A DNA stretch of 64,000 nt from Flectobacillus sp. BAB-3569. GTDB taxonomy: Bacteria; Bacteroidota; Bacteroidia; Cytophagales; Spirosomataceae. Location of the stretch: NCBI RefSeq assembly GCF_002270355.1, contig NZ_NJFZ01000001.1, positions 1-64,000 of the forward strand. Direction: 5' to 3'. The notes below the pieces were generated by a model. The model was not told the DNA's origin. It worked only from the letters and a program-made list of their open reading frames with translations, and made no database searches. This document shows positions 16,466 through 26,096 of this stretch, piece by piece. Each line of letters opens with the position of its first letter. The stretch's first letter is position 1. A program made the position numbers and the translations under genes.

Positions 16466-17962
16466 TTATGGGTTAGGAACACAGTCTTTATTAACGTTAA
16501 TCTCTGTCTGAGGAATTGGCCAAATGTACACTGGCGAAGTTGTTGGAATCGCTACAACAGTAGGCTTAGCAGGAAGAGCTAACATATTGCGTTGTAGATC
16601 AATCGAACGGAAACCTTCTCCCAAGAATTCGATATTTCTTTCAGTCAAGATTGCACTTACCAATGCAGTACCTGTTGCAAAATCAGCAGCAGCATAAGCA
16701 GTAGTAGAACGACCACGAACTGCGTTCAATAATGTCAATGCCGAAGCATCAACAGCAGATCCAGCCAAACGAGCTTTTGCTTCAGCCAAATTCAACAATA
16801 CCTCTGAGTAACGAATTACTGGAACGAAATCTTTGTGAACTGGGCCTGTAGGGAATTTTAGCAAACGGATACGACCACCATCACCGGCGATATCATTTTT
16901 AACAAAGTTAGTTCTACGAGCATCTGTTGCCAAAAATGCAGGGTTAGCAACCACTCCTGCAGGATTCAAAGCATAGTCGCCAATACCAGTTACAGGAACG
17001 TAGTAACTGTGTAAACCATTCTGAGTACCAGGAAGGTCATTGTCACCCATTGGGAATGAGAACACAGACTCTACAGTTGTATATGGAGCAGCAAAAACAG
17101 AGGCAACATTTGCTTGAAGCGCATTTGCAACACCAGTTGAAGCTCTAAAAGGAGCAGCTGCCGAAACAATTTTATTAGCTTCTGTCACTACATCACTCCA
17201 TCTGCTCATTAGCAAGTACATACGAGTTTTTAGAGCAATAGCGGTGTTTTTGTGAGCACGAGTTGTATTCAACAATGCTGATGAATATGAAGCTGGCAAA
17301 TTTTGTTCTGCAAAATTCAAATCATCTAAGATTTGAGCATATACCTCAGCTACAGTACTTCTTTTCAAATTGTTGTTACCACTACCTACCTCTCCTTTCA
17401 AACGCAAAGGTACACCAAGACTAGCACCCGCATCCTTGTTGAAAGGTTGTGCATAAGTATTTACCAAAGCGAAGTAAATCAACGCTCTCAAAAAACGAGC
17501 TTCTGCTTTATATTGAGAAACTGTTGCTGCATCTACTACATTTGGGTTCTTGTCTAAGCCTTCAATAAACAAGTTTGCACGGTTTATAGCAAGATAAGCA
17601 GCATTCCACATGTTAGTTGGCTCATTTGAAGACGAGTTGTTAGTGTGGTTCCAAGTTTGCAACCCTGTAACACCATTTGATGTAATATTCGACCAGTTTT
17701 CACCACGAATCTCGTTATAAATCAAATAACGACCACCAAACAACTGACCAGATTTAGCACTTGAATATAATCCATATACCTGAGCTAAGATACGGTCGGG
17801 AGTCGAAAATGCCTGTAAGTCAGACAATGATGTAATTGGAGTTGGTTCGAGCAATTCTTTTTCAGTACAAGAAACCGTTACCGTCAACATCATGAGAGCA
17901 GCCACAGATACTTTTAGTGTCTTCCCTGCATTTTTAAAAGCTACGTTTATATATTTTTTCAT
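16466..17962 (-). CDS. RagB/SusD-family nutrient-binding outer-membrane lipoprotein
   Basis: This 498-residue protein has a lipoprotein signal ending in TVTVSC (Cys32), followed by an acidic stretch, as expected for surface export. The SusD fold is recognised from ANLFIEGLDKNP, the ARFLRALIYFALVNTYAQPF helix region and the C-terminal VILTERNIEFLGEGFR-type segment (here ILTERNIEFLGEGFRSIDL). It caps the SusC-type channel encoded 18 bp upstream and binds the substrate outside the cell. The substrate is unknown: no glycoside hydrolase, sulfatase or sigma/anti-sigma pair is adjacent, so this is not an obvious polysaccharide locus. Confidence 0.93.
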   Translation of the reverse strand: MKKYINVAFKNAGKTLKVSVAALMMLTVTVSCTEKELLEPTPITSLSDLQAFSTPDRILAQVYGLYSSAKSGQLFGGRYLIYNEIRGENWSNITSNGVTGLQTWNHTNNSSSNEPTNMWNAAYLAINRANLFIEGLDKNPNVVDAATVSQYKAEARFLRALIYFALVNTYAQPFNKDAGASLGVPLRLKGEVGSGNNNLKRSTVAEVYAQILDDLNFAEQNLPASYSSALLNTTRAHKNTAIALKTRMYLLMSRWSDVVTEANKIVSAAAPFRASTGVANALQANVASVFAAPYTTVESVFSFPMGDNDLPGTQNGLHSYYVPVTGIGDYALNPAGVVANPAFLATDARRTNFVKNDIAGDGGRIRLLKFPTGPVHKDFVPVIRYSEVLLNLAEAKARLAGSAVDASALTLLNAVRGRSTTAYAAADFATGTALVSAILTERNIEFLGEGFRSIDLQRNMLALPAKPTVVAIPTTSPVYIWPIPQTEINVNKDCVPNP

Positions 17963-17980
17963 CGTATAATCAATTTAAAA

Positions 17981-20900
17981 TTAGAAATTAACCGAAAGAC
18001 CTACTGTGTAAGTACGCGCTTGTGGCGTAGAGTTACGGTCAACACCTGGAGCAATGTTAGAGCCACGGTTTGTTGAGATTTCAGGGTCAGCACCAGTATA
18101 GCCAGTAATCAAGAATGCATTTTGTACTTGAGCATACAATCTTGCACTAGAGATTTTAGCCTTTTCTAACAAACCTTTCTTGAATGTATAACCTAAAGAG
18201 ATGTTACGCATACGAATAAAGTCTCCTTTTTCTACGTTTTCAGAAATAGGGTTTGCAGAACCGTTAGAGATGTTATCACCAAATACTAAACGTGGGATGT
18301 TAGTAACATCGCCAGCTTTTTGCCAACGATTAATGATATCAGTGTGGTTGTTCCATGCACGTTGATCACGCAAACCAGCTTTAGTACCATTATAGATATA
18401 GTTACCACCTGAGAATTGCATGAAAATGCCTAAATCAAATTGCTTATACTTGAATGTATTGTCCAAACCACCAAAGAAAGTAGGCATTGCTGTTCCCCAT
18501 ACCTTACGGTCTGACCCTGTAATAGCTGGAGCTACAGCACCATCTCTTACATAAGTCCATCTGGTACTACTGCTTGCTGCATGGTTATATTGTACTTCCT
18601 CGCCTTTAGCATTCACAAAAATACGCTGACCGTTAGCAGGGTTAACTCCTCTTGTTTCGATTACGAAAATACTACCAACAGGATAACCTACACGAACAAT
18701 GTTTGAGCTTTCTAAACCACCCGTTGATGCAATGATATCAGCATTGTTGTTTGCCAACGCTAACACTTCATTAGAGTTTGTAGAGATGTTGAAGTTAGCA
18801 TTCCAAGTGAAATCTTTTTTCTCCAACACTAAGGCATTCAAAGTAAATTCTAAACCTTTATTCACCATCGAACCAACGTTTGTGTTGATTGAGTTGTTTG
18901 GTACACCACGTGAAGGAGCTTGTGGCTCAGCCAAAACTAGGTCTGTAATATTATTTTGGTAGTAGTTCAATTCACCCGTGATACGGTCTTTGAACAAACC
19001 ATAGCTAATACCTACGTCAACTTTAGTACTTTGCTCCCATCTCAAGTTAGGGTTACCTGCTTGTGCAAATGCCCATGTTGGAGTAGAACCATATAAACCA
19101 GAACCAAACAAACTCAAAGAAGCAAAATCACTTACACCCGTATTACCTACACGACCCCAGCTACCACGCAATTTTAATTCATTGATAGTATTGCTGATTG
19201 AAGAACCTTTCCAAAAAGCTTCTTCTGATAAACGCCATCCTAATGATGCACCAGGGAAGCTACCCCATTTGTTACCTACTGCATAAGCTGAGTAACCATC
19301 ACTACGTAGTGTGAATGAAGCTAAGTATTTCTTGTCGAAGTCATAGTTCAAACGACCAAAGTAGGATAACAAGCCATTTTGAGACTGGTAGTTGCTACCT
19401 ACAACGTTATTCACAAAGCTACCTTGGAATGAAGTAAAGAATGGATCAGAAACGTTTGTACGACCAGCACCCCAACGGTTGATAGTGAATTTTTGCGCTT
19501 CTGTACCTACTACTACTGTAAAGCTATTTTTGTCTACGTTGAAATCATACGTCAAATAGTTTTGCCAGTTCCACTGCTTGATATTTGTATATGTGTTATA
19601 AGCAGAACCGTTTGTAGTACCAGCTTCACCATGGATTGGGTTCGAGAATTGAATATCTTCAATTTGAGTGTTATCCATACCGTAAGATGTTCTGAACACC
19701 AAACCTTTGTACAATTTGAAATCAGCAAAAATATTAGCAATCAAGTGAGCATTCTCTGACGTAAATTTACTCAAATCCAAATCTGGAAGTGGGTTATAAT
19801 AACCACCAGGACCAACAAGGTTTTTACCTAAACCTAGGTTGTTAGCCGATCTATTGATATTATAAGAACCGTCAGCATTGTAAGGTGCTACGTTTGGAGC
19901 CAATACTAATGGCAAACGACCTAAACCACCTGTTGAGAATGCACCAGTAGAACCAGTGTTTGGCGCTTGGTTGAATGAATTAGCGTAAGTAATGTTCGAA
20001 CCAATTGTGATAAAGTCAGTCAAACGGTGAGACACATTCATACGACCAGTCATACGGCTAAATGTGTTCTTCTTCAACATACCGTTTTGGTCTGTATAAC
20101 CTACAGAGAAAGAGTATTTTGTATCTTTGTTACCACCATTCAAGCTCAAGTTATGGCTTTGAGAATAACCAGTTTGGTAGATATAGTCGTACCAGTTTGT
20201 ATTAACCAAGCTACCATCAGCATTGTAAGAAGGGAAGAATTGATCTGCCAATCCTGCATTACGAGAAGCCTCGTTTTTCAAATCCATGAATTGTTGAGCA
20301 TCCAACATGTTAAATCTTCTGAATGTTTGAGTAGCACCTACCCAAGTATCATAAGACAACTTAGCTTTACCTTCTTTACCTTTTTTCGTAGTAATCAACA
20401 TTACACCAGCAGCAGCTCTTGAACCGTAGATAGCAGTTGCAGAAGCATCTTTCAAAATTTCAACTGACTCAATATCAGATGGGTTGATATCACCTAGAGG
20501 GTTGTTCACTGTGTAACCACCAGCAGATACATCACCAGAGTTGATTGGCATACCGTCAATTACAATCAAAGGTGACGAGCTTTGGTTGATTGAAGATGTA
20601 CCACGCACACGAATTACTGGAGCGTTGTTCAATACACCGTTTGGCGTTGTGATGTTAACCCCAGAAACACGACCTTGCAAACCTTGGTCAAATGATTGAA
20701 CTGGCTGACTAGCGATTTCTTTACCAGAAACAGATGTTACAGCACCTGTAATCACTTTCTTACTTTGAGTACCATAACCCATTACTACCACTTCGCTCAA
20801 CTCAGAAACATCTGATTCTAATTGAACATCAATTACAGAACGGTTACCTACTTTTACAGAAAGTGGTTTAAAACCTACAAAGGTAAATACCAAGGTCTCG

Positions 20901-21097
20901 TTTGGAGAAGCATTGATGGTATAATTACCATTTCCAGCTGAGGTTGTACCACGAGTAGTACCTTTTACAGATACACTAACTCCTGGAAGATCTGAGCCAT
21001 TTTCGGCCATTGTGACTTTTCCTGTTATTTTGCTTTGAGCAAAGATTATGCTCGCAGAAAACACTAACAGCATGGTAAGTAGAAGTCTCTTTTTCAT
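17981..21097 (-). CDS. SusC/RagA-family TonB-linked outer-membrane protein
   Basis: This 1038-residue protein has a signal peptide (ends FAQ), a CarboxypepD_reg-like domain (about 22-105), a SusC hinge segment ELSEVVVMGYGTQ, a plug domain (about 115-230, with IRVRGTSSINQSSSPLIVIDG) and a 22-strand-type barrel ending in YTVGLSVNF. It imports oligomers through the outer membrane using TonB energy together with the SusD partner. The long plug motif IESVEILKDASATAIYGSRA is the family hallmark. A nearby DPP IV gene hints at a peptide substrate, but this is only inference. Confidence 0.95.
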   Translation of the reverse strand: MKKRLLLTMLLVFSASIIFAQSKITGKVTMAENGSDLPGVSVSVKGTTRGTTSAGNGNYTINASPNETLVFTFVGFKPLSVKVGNRSVIDVQLESDVSELSEVVVMGYGTQSKKVITGAVTSVSGKEIASQPVQSFDQGLQGRVSGVNITTPNGVLNNAPVIRVRGTSSINQSSSPLIVIDGMPINSGDVSAGGYTVNNPLGDINPSDIESVEILKDASATAIYGSRAAAGVMLITTKKGKEGKAKLSYDTWVGATQTFRRFNMLDAQQFMDLKNEASRNAGLADQFFPSYNADGSLVNTNWYDYIYQTGYSQSHNLSLNGGNKDTKYSFSVGYTDQNGMLKKNTFSRMTGRMNVSHRLTDFITIGSNITYANSFNQAPNTGSTGAFSTGGLGRLPLVLAPNVAPYNADGSYNINRSANNLGLGKNLVGPGGYYNPLPDLDLSKFTSENAHLIANIFADFKLYKGLVFRTSYGMDNTQIEDIQFSNPIHGEAGTTNGSAYNTYTNIKQWNWQNYLTYDFNVDKNSFTVVVGTEAQKFTINRWGAGRTNVSDPFFTSFQGSFVNNVVGSNYQSQNGLLSYFGRLNYDFDKKYLASFTLRSDGYSAYAVGNKWGSFPGASLGWRLSEEAFWKGSSISNTINELKLRGSWGRVGNTGVSDFASLSLFGSGLYGSTPTWAFAQAGNPNLRWEQSTKVDVGISYGLFKDRITGELNYYQNNITDLVLAEPQAPSRGVPNNSINTNVGSMVNKGLEFTLNALVLEKKDFTWNANFNISTNSNEVLALANNNADIIASTGGLESSNIVRVGYPVGSIFVIETRGVNPANGQRIFVNAKGEEVQYNHAASSSTRWTYVRDGAVAPAITGSDRKVWGTAMPTFFGGLDNTFKYKQFDLGIFMQFSGGNYIYNGTKAGLRDQRAWNNHTDIINRWQKAGDVTNIPRLVFGDNISNGSANPISENVEKGDFIRMRNISLGYTFKKGLLEKAKISSARLYAQVQNAFLITGYTGADPEISTNRGSNIAPGVDRNSTPQARTYTVGLSVNF

Positions 21098-22014
21098 GCA
21101 ATAAAAGGGTTTTACTTGTTGACGTTTTTACCTGACAATTGTTGATTTATATTTATTAAAACTAAATCCAAAAGTAAATAGAGGCGATACTCCTACCACG
21201 TTGAAACCAACGAGTAATGAGTGCTACAACAAATGGCGAATGAAGTAGCGTTGCCGATTTTTATGACTTGGGGAATTGATACTAAGGAACAATAAGAACA
21301 GGTTAAGGTAATTTTGTTTTGCAAACAAAGACTGGACTTATCTAGGAAATAGTATCAAAACTATCGAGAAGCTTTTGTAACAGTTAAGGTGATACATTAA
21401 GCCTACTTTGTAGCATTATCAAAAAGCTCAAAGATTTGTAGTAGCATGATATAGAATTCTATCTTTCATGCATTAAACAGAATATAATTTGTTGATGATT
21501 AAAACTGACTTTAGTTTGATTCTGTATGTGTTTGATTTTCTAAACTGAGGTGAAATTATACATTAACAATTAGTTTAACAATTATTTATATGCCACTTAT
21601 TTAAAATTGTTTTAAAAATACAACAAAAAATTATTTTAATCATATTGTATACTCTATTTTTAGTAGCTGAATATACAATTAACATAAATAAATCGATAAT
21701 TATTCATCATTTGTCAACGATAAAGGTAGTAAATAACAAAACCCGAAGAGTAAGTAATTATACTTAAACCAAAATATAATTCTACTCAAATCAACAAAAC
21801 CAATGCTATATTCTTTAAGTATCTATTTTTACCAAATAATAACCTGCATGTTTTTTAAGGCAATATTTACTTTAATTTATTGAGTCGATAAGAGGCTAAT
21901 AAGTAGCAAAGGACAAATATTCAATAAAAATAGTTATAATTTTAAACAAAATAACCATATTTTACTTTATTTTTTTATTGAGCAAAAGTATAGCTAGAAG
22001 TATAGGCAATAAAA
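21098..22014. other. AT-rich intergenic region upstream of susC
   Basis: About 0.9 kb with no ORF of coding character on either strand. It contains the probable susC promoter near 21169-21176. The right half (21500-22000) is very AT-rich. No repeat family member or RNA gene was recognised. Confidence 0.5.
21169..21176 (-). promoter_or_regulatory. Candidate -7 element of the susCD promoter
   Basis: On the minus strand this reads TACTTTTG, fitting TAnnTTTG, about 70 bases upstream of the susC start. No convincing -33 TTTG is seen at the right spacing. Confidence 0.4.
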
Positions 22015-22040
22015 AAGGCCGCTGTTTTCACAGCGGCCTT
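22015..22040 (-). terminator. Terminator after the helicase remnant
   Basis: AAGGCCGCTG (22015-22024) pairs perfectly with CAGCGGCCTT (22031-22040) around a 6-base loop. On the minus strand it is followed by TTTTTTATTG. This is a strong intrinsic terminator retained behind a truncated gene. Confidence 0.85.
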
Positions 22041-22061
22041 ATATTTATGTAAATCGAATGC

Positions 22062-22388
22062 TTAGTTGTTAGGCTTTGCAATCTCAACATTTACTTTTTT
22101 ACCTTTAATAGAAGCACCTTCCATACGGTTCAATACAGTGTTTGCAAATTCTTTAGGAACGTCAACAAATGAATATTTGTCGAAAATATCAATTTGACCC
22201 AATACGTTACCCGGAATTCCAGATTCACCTGCAAATGCTCCTACGATATTCGCTGGAGAGATTTTTTCGTTGAAACCGATGTTAACAAACATTCTTACCA
22301 TGTTTGCATCGCGACGGTAAGGACGACCTTGTTTGTCAGAACGAGGACCTCTATCTTCCGAACGACCACCTCTATCTCTGCTATCGCC
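22062..22388 (-). pseudogene. 5'-truncated DEAD-box RNA helicase (C-terminal tail only)
   Basis: The frame encodes an Arg/Gly/Asp-rich linker (DRGGRSEDRGPRSDKQGRPY) followed by a DbpA-type RNA-binding domain (MVRMFVNIGFNEKISPANIV onward, ending in VEIAKPNN). This is exactly how Bacteroidota DeaD/RhlE-like helicases end. The helicase core is missing: homology stops at about 22386 and runs into the tandem CCTAACCCCTAACCCC and the 3' end of the TonB receptor gene. An internal ATG at 22301 could still express the 79-residue RNA-binding domain alone. It is either a genuine deletion relic or a join at a repeat. Confidence 0.7.
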
Positions 22389-22406
22389 TAACCCCTAACC
22401 CCTATT

Positions 22407-24734
22407 TTAAAATCTATACTGCACTCTCAACGAAATATTTCTTCCCATTTCGTCTGTAAAATATCTGAATCGATTCATGTAGTCACGATAAGATTTATTG
22501 AGCAGATTACTTACACCCAGACCAAAGGTGAAATTTTTGTAAGGATACGAAGCATTCATGCTCCACAAACTGTATCCCGAAGGAGGTGCCAAGAAATCGC
22601 TGTTAGCCTCTACACGTGTTTGGCGAGCCACCAATAAGTTGGTTAAGCTCACGTAAGCTTGATTTTTTCCAAAAGTATAGCGTAGACTACTCTCCAAACG
22701 GTCGGCAGGAATATTGACCATATAATCATCGTTGCGAGTATCTTTGGCTCTTACCATTGAGTATTTTTCAGTAATGGTAAAATGTTTTGAAATCAAATAT
22801 TTTACGGAAGCATCAACTCCTGCAAATCGAGCATCTACTTGTGTATAGTCAAAGGCAGGAAAAGCGCCTCTTACCGACAATACCGTTTGAATTTCCCCAT
22901 TTTCTACACGAGGCTTTAAATAAATAAAGTCATTAATTAAGTTCAAATACGGACTAATTTCCCACGCCCATTTACTTCCAGAATATTCGGCAGTGACCGA
23001 AAAGTTATGTGCGACTTCGGGTTGTAGATTGATATTTCCTTTCTCGTAAGCTGCTGCTCCGTGGTGTACTCCGTTTGAGAATAATTCATTCATATTAGGT
23101 GCACGCCAAGCAATAGCAGCATTTCCTTTCAAAGATAAAGACTCCGAACTATTCCAGACAAAGCCAATGGTTGAGGAGGCATTATTAAAAGTAAAAGAAT
23201 AATTGAAGAGTTTGCTGGAGGCATCTAATCCATACGCATCCGAAGAACGAATATCATAGCGCAAACCACCTTCAACTTCCCAACGATTTTTTACCCAACG
23301 TTCAATCAAAAAGACGCCACCGCTTTTAGTCTGATAATTTGGAATCAATACGGTATTAATGAGCGGTTTGGTCAACTCATACGATGATGATAAGTTTTCC
23401 TGATACATACCACTTGCGCCAAATGTTCCGCTCAAGGTGTTCCATAGCGGTTTGTGGTCAAGCAATAATTCAGCTTGATAGGTCGTGAGTTTGAAATTGA
23501 GCGTATTCAACGTACGATTTCCTCTTGGTACATCATACTCCAAACGCCAGTCATATTGGCGAGAAAGAGTCAATTGCCACTTCCCAAGATTTTCACTTAC
23601 TAAAAAGGATTTTACTTTAAAGAGATTATGCGCCAAATCTTGATTAGGACGATTGATAGTATAGCTTGCCGAGGAAGGCGTGTAGTCAATATTGGGACGC
23701 GAACTATTAATCGCAGTAAGTAAGTCTGTAATATTGCCAATATGCGAACCCGCAAAAATTCCTAATTGTGTATCAAAATAGCTAAAATAGGCTTCTGTAC
23801 CCCAGTGAGCAGTGTTATATCCAATAGTTGCCGAAAAATTTCGTTCTTGGATACCCGTATTGGCTAAATAATAGTCTGCCGTTTTGATGTCAGCACCGCG
23901 TTTGTAAGTACCTTGCAAACGCCAAGCCCATCCTTTTTTCTTCGCAAAACCACCTTCTATAATACCAGAGGCAATCCCTTGTTGACCATTCGAAAAGCCT
24001 ACTAAATTAGCTTCACCATGAATCGCTGCCGAATCGGGTAGGGGATTAGGTTCTACCATAATTACACCAGCAATAGCATCGGACCCATAACGAACGCCAG
24101 CAGCACCTTTAATAACTGTGAGTTTTTGTGCCATAAATGGATCAATTTCTGGCGCATGTTCGCTACCCCATTGTTGCCCTTCCTGACGTATTCCATTATT
24201 AAGAATCAATACTCGGTTTGAGTGCATCCCATGAATTACGGGTTTGGCAATACTACTACCTGTTTGAAGTGTGGTTACGCCTGTTGCAGCTTTGAGGGCT
24301 TCGCCAAGACTTTGTCCACGAGTTTCGGCAAGGTCGCTACCTTCAATGACTGATTTGGCTTTGGTCTGATTTTCTGTCTTTTTTCCTGAAACGACTACCT
24401 CTTGTAAATGCTCATCGTCATTGGCAAGGGTGAGTTCCTTCGAATGCTCCTGTGTCAGGTTGATAGGAACCTCAATTTTTTGAAAGCCCACTGCCTGACA
24501 TACAAGTGTATAGGCACCCTGACAAAGTTTCGGGAATTGATATTCACCTTTCGCATTGGTGAAGACCGCATATTTGGTTCCTTTCAAATATACCACGGCG
24601 CCAGGGATGGGATTGTGGGCATTGGTTTCGTGTACTACGCCTTTGAGTGTACAGTTACAGTTAGTGGTATTTTGTGCAAAAATGTTCAACCCAAAGCTGA
24701 GTAATACCGTAAGTATAAAAAAAAGTTTTTTCAC
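22407..24734 (-). CDS. TonB-dependent outer-membrane receptor
   Basis: This 775-residue protein has a signal peptide (ends IFAQ), a Cys-containing N-terminus (CNCTLKG), a CarboxypepD_reg-like domain (about 27-110), a plug (about 125-230, with KPVIHGMHSNRVLILNNGIR and VIKGAAGVRYGSDAIAGVI) and a barrel ending in LRVQYRF. The short barrel and single-receptor context fit a metal, metallophore or small-cofactor receptor rather than a SusC-type importer. The palindrome over its promoter suggests repression by a metal-responsive regulator; zinc or iron would be my first guess, on weak evidence. Confidence 0.88.
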   Translation of the reverse strand: MKKLFFILTVLLSFGLNIFAQNTTNCNCTLKGVVHETNAHNPIPGAVVYLKGTKYAVFTNAKGEYQFPKLCQGAYTLVCQAVGFQKIEVPINLTQEHSKELTLANDDEHLQEVVVSGKKTENQTKAKSVIEGSDLAETRGQSLGEALKAATGVTTLQTGSSIAKPVIHGMHSNRVLILNNGIRQEGQQWGSEHAPEIDPFMAQKLTVIKGAAGVRYGSDAIAGVIMVEPNPLPDSAAIHGEANLVGFSNGQQGIASGIIEGGFAKKKGWAWRLQGTYKRGADIKTADYYLANTGIQERNFSATIGYNTAHWGTEAYFSYFDTQLGIFAGSHIGNITDLLTAINSSRPNIDYTPSSASYTINRPNQDLAHNLFKVKSFLVSENLGKWQLTLSRQYDWRLEYDVPRGNRTLNTLNFKLTTYQAELLLDHKPLWNTLSGTFGASGMYQENLSSSYELTKPLINTVLIPNYQTKSGGVFLIERWVKNRWEVEGGLRYDIRSSDAYGLDASSKLFNYSFTFNNASSTIGFVWNSSESLSLKGNAAIAWRAPNMNELFSNGVHHGAAAYEKGNINLQPEVAHNFSVTAEYSGSKWAWEISPYLNLINDFIYLKPRVENGEIQTVLSVRGAFPAFDYTQVDARFAGVDASVKYLISKHFTITEKYSMVRAKDTRNDDYMVNIPADRLESSLRYTFGKNQAYVSLTNLLVARQTRVEANSDFLAPPSGYSLWSMNASYPYKNFTFGLGVSNLLNKSYRDYMNRFRYFTDEMGRNISLRVQYRF

Positions 24735-24757
24735 GTTTGTCGATAATTGTTGGTAAA

Positions 24758-24765
24758 CAAAGATA
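24758..24765 (-). promoter_or_regulatory. -7 promoter element of the TonB receptor gene
   Basis: On the minus strand this reads TATCTTTG, a full match to TAnnTTTG, 24 bases upstream of the start codon. The expected -33 region falls inside the palindrome at 24783-24803. Confidence 0.55.
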
Positions 24766-24782
24766 ATAATTGGGAGGATAAT

Positions 24783-24803
24783 AATTGCAACAAAGTTGCA
24801 ATT
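24783..24803. promoter_or_regulatory. Palindromic operator candidate over the TonB receptor promoter
   Basis: AATTGCAAC (24783-24791), spacer AAA, then GTTGCAATT (24795-24803): a perfect 9-bp inverted repeat. It covers the -33 region of the receptor promoter, the place where a repressor would act. Size and symmetry fit a Fur-superfamily (Fur/Zur-like) site. The identity of the regulator is inference. Confidence 0.6.
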
Positions 24804-25045
24804 AAAGCGGTTCTAGATTTTGGATATTTTTAAGAAGAAGGCAAAATTTTGTTTAACTTTTTACTAATATAAACTTAAACAAAAGGCTTTGTTTAACAAA
24901 ATTGGCTTGTTGTTAAACTTTTTTCTAAATTTTTGAACTTTTTTGAACATTTCTGAAACTTGCAGTTTTTTGATAAATACTTGATTTTAGCCTTATTGGC
25001 TATTAATTCTAATTTAATTTTAATGTAAAATTTATTCGAAAAAGT

Positions 25046-25077
25046 TTTGAAGTTTGTTTAATGTTGTAATATATTTG
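25046..25077 (+). promoter_or_regulatory. Promoter of the ECF sigma gene
   Basis: TTTG (25046-25049), 20 bases, then TATATTTG (25070-25077): a full match to the Bacteroidota housekeeping promoter. Transcription would begin near 25084, which rules out the upstream ATG at 25054 and supports the start at 25111. Confidence 0.7.
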
Positions 25078-25110
25078 TTAAACAAATCAACAAATAAACT
25101 CAACACAATT

Positions 25111-25623
25111 ATGACTGCTATTGAATTTTCATTCCACATAGGTAGAGTTTCAAAGTCATTGAAACCGTTTGCTATGAAGTTGACTAGAGATTACGAAGAT
25201 GCAAATGATTTGTTACAGGACACTTTGTTGAAGGCATTCACCAACAGAGATAAATATACAGAAGGTACCAACTTGAAAGCATGGTTGTACACTATCATGA
25301 AAAATACTTTTATTACGAATTATCAAAAAATGGTTCGTAAAAATACCTTCATTGATACTTCTGATAACTTGCATTATATCAACTCTTTAGAGTCAAGCAC
25401 TGACAACAGCGCAGCAAGCTCTTTTGCCCTTAATGACATAGAAAATGCCGTTAAATCGCTAGATGAGGCATATCGTATGCCTTTTGTGATGTATTTCAGA
25501 GGCTTTAAATATCATGAAATAGCCGACAAATTGAATATCCCAATAGGTACAGTTAAGAACCGTATCCACATAGCCAGAAAGGAATTAAAAGATAAGCTTC
25601 ATATGTATGCTTATTGGAATTAA
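25111..25623 (+). CDS. ECF-type RNA polymerase sigma factor
   Basis: Sigma-70 family factor of 170 residues when started at the ATG at 25111. The frame extends up to 25054, but that part spans the promoter. Region 2 shows DYEDANDLLQDTLLKAF and NLKAWLYTIMKNTF; region 4 shows the YHEIADKLNIPIGTVKNRIH helix-turn-helix. This strongly conserved ECF group in Bacteroidota usually has no adjacent anti-sigma, as here. It ends with its own terminator and is followed by crtI-crtB, so control of pigment synthesis is possible but unproven. Confidence 0.93.
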   Translation: MTAIEFSFHIGRVSKSLKPFAMKLTRDYEDANDLLQDTLLKAFTNRDKYTEGTNLKAWLYTIMKNTFITNYQKMVRKNTFIDTSDNLHYINSLESSTDNSAASSFALNDIENAVKSLDEAYRMPFVMYFRGFKYHEIADKLNIPIGTVKNRIHIARKELKDKLHMYAYWN

Positions 25624-25777
25624 GGCCTAAACGTTGTAACTTGGTGCCTAAAATTAATTAGGACAAGTCGTTCTAACTGGAGTTACACTTCATCAACACC
25701 AAAAGTATTGACTCCAAAAACGACAATTGTGAAATAATTGATTAGTTTTTTGGTTAACAGAAGAAAGTTGCAAAGGG

Positions 25778-25802
25778 TCGAGCGCTTGCTCGACTTTTTT
25801 GT
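25778..25802 (+). terminator. Terminator after the sigma gene
   Basis: GTCGAGC (25778-25784), loop GCTT, GCTCGAC (25789-25795), then seven T. This is a compact intrinsic terminator about 155 bases after the stop codon. Confidence 0.85.
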
Positions 25803-25989
25803 TTTTGTTTAATTTTTAAAAACTAAACCTTTTACAAAACATTCTTTAGGCTTCTCGGTTTATTACAGTATAAAGTTTCTATTCTAAGATTTCTCAATAC
25901 CATTTTTTCAAGAATTATACAACAGAATAAATTTCCTACGTAGATTTAGGTGGAAAAGGTAAAGTTGTATCATATGGCATTAGTTAGGC

Positions 25990-26044
25990 TAGATACTTTC
26001 TATCTCAATCACTCTTAAAAACTTAAACTACCTAAAAGTATCTA
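25990..26044. promoter_or_regulatory. Widely spaced inverted repeat upstream of crtI
   Basis: TAGATACTTT (25990-25999) is the exact reverse complement of AAAGTATCTA (26035-26044), 35 bases apart and ending about 50 bases before the crtI start. It could be a two-site operator or an RNA stem in the leader. No classical TAnnTTTG promoter was found here, so an alternative sigma factor is conceivable. Confidence 0.4.
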
Positions 26045-26096
26045 TCTCAAAACCACACAAGAAACATCTGATTTGGATACTTAAACAAAACTATAC

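Noticed and set aside
25054-25110. N-terminal extension of the ECF sigma factor
   Set aside because: The -7 box of a near-perfect promoter lies within it, so it cannot be translated from that promoter.
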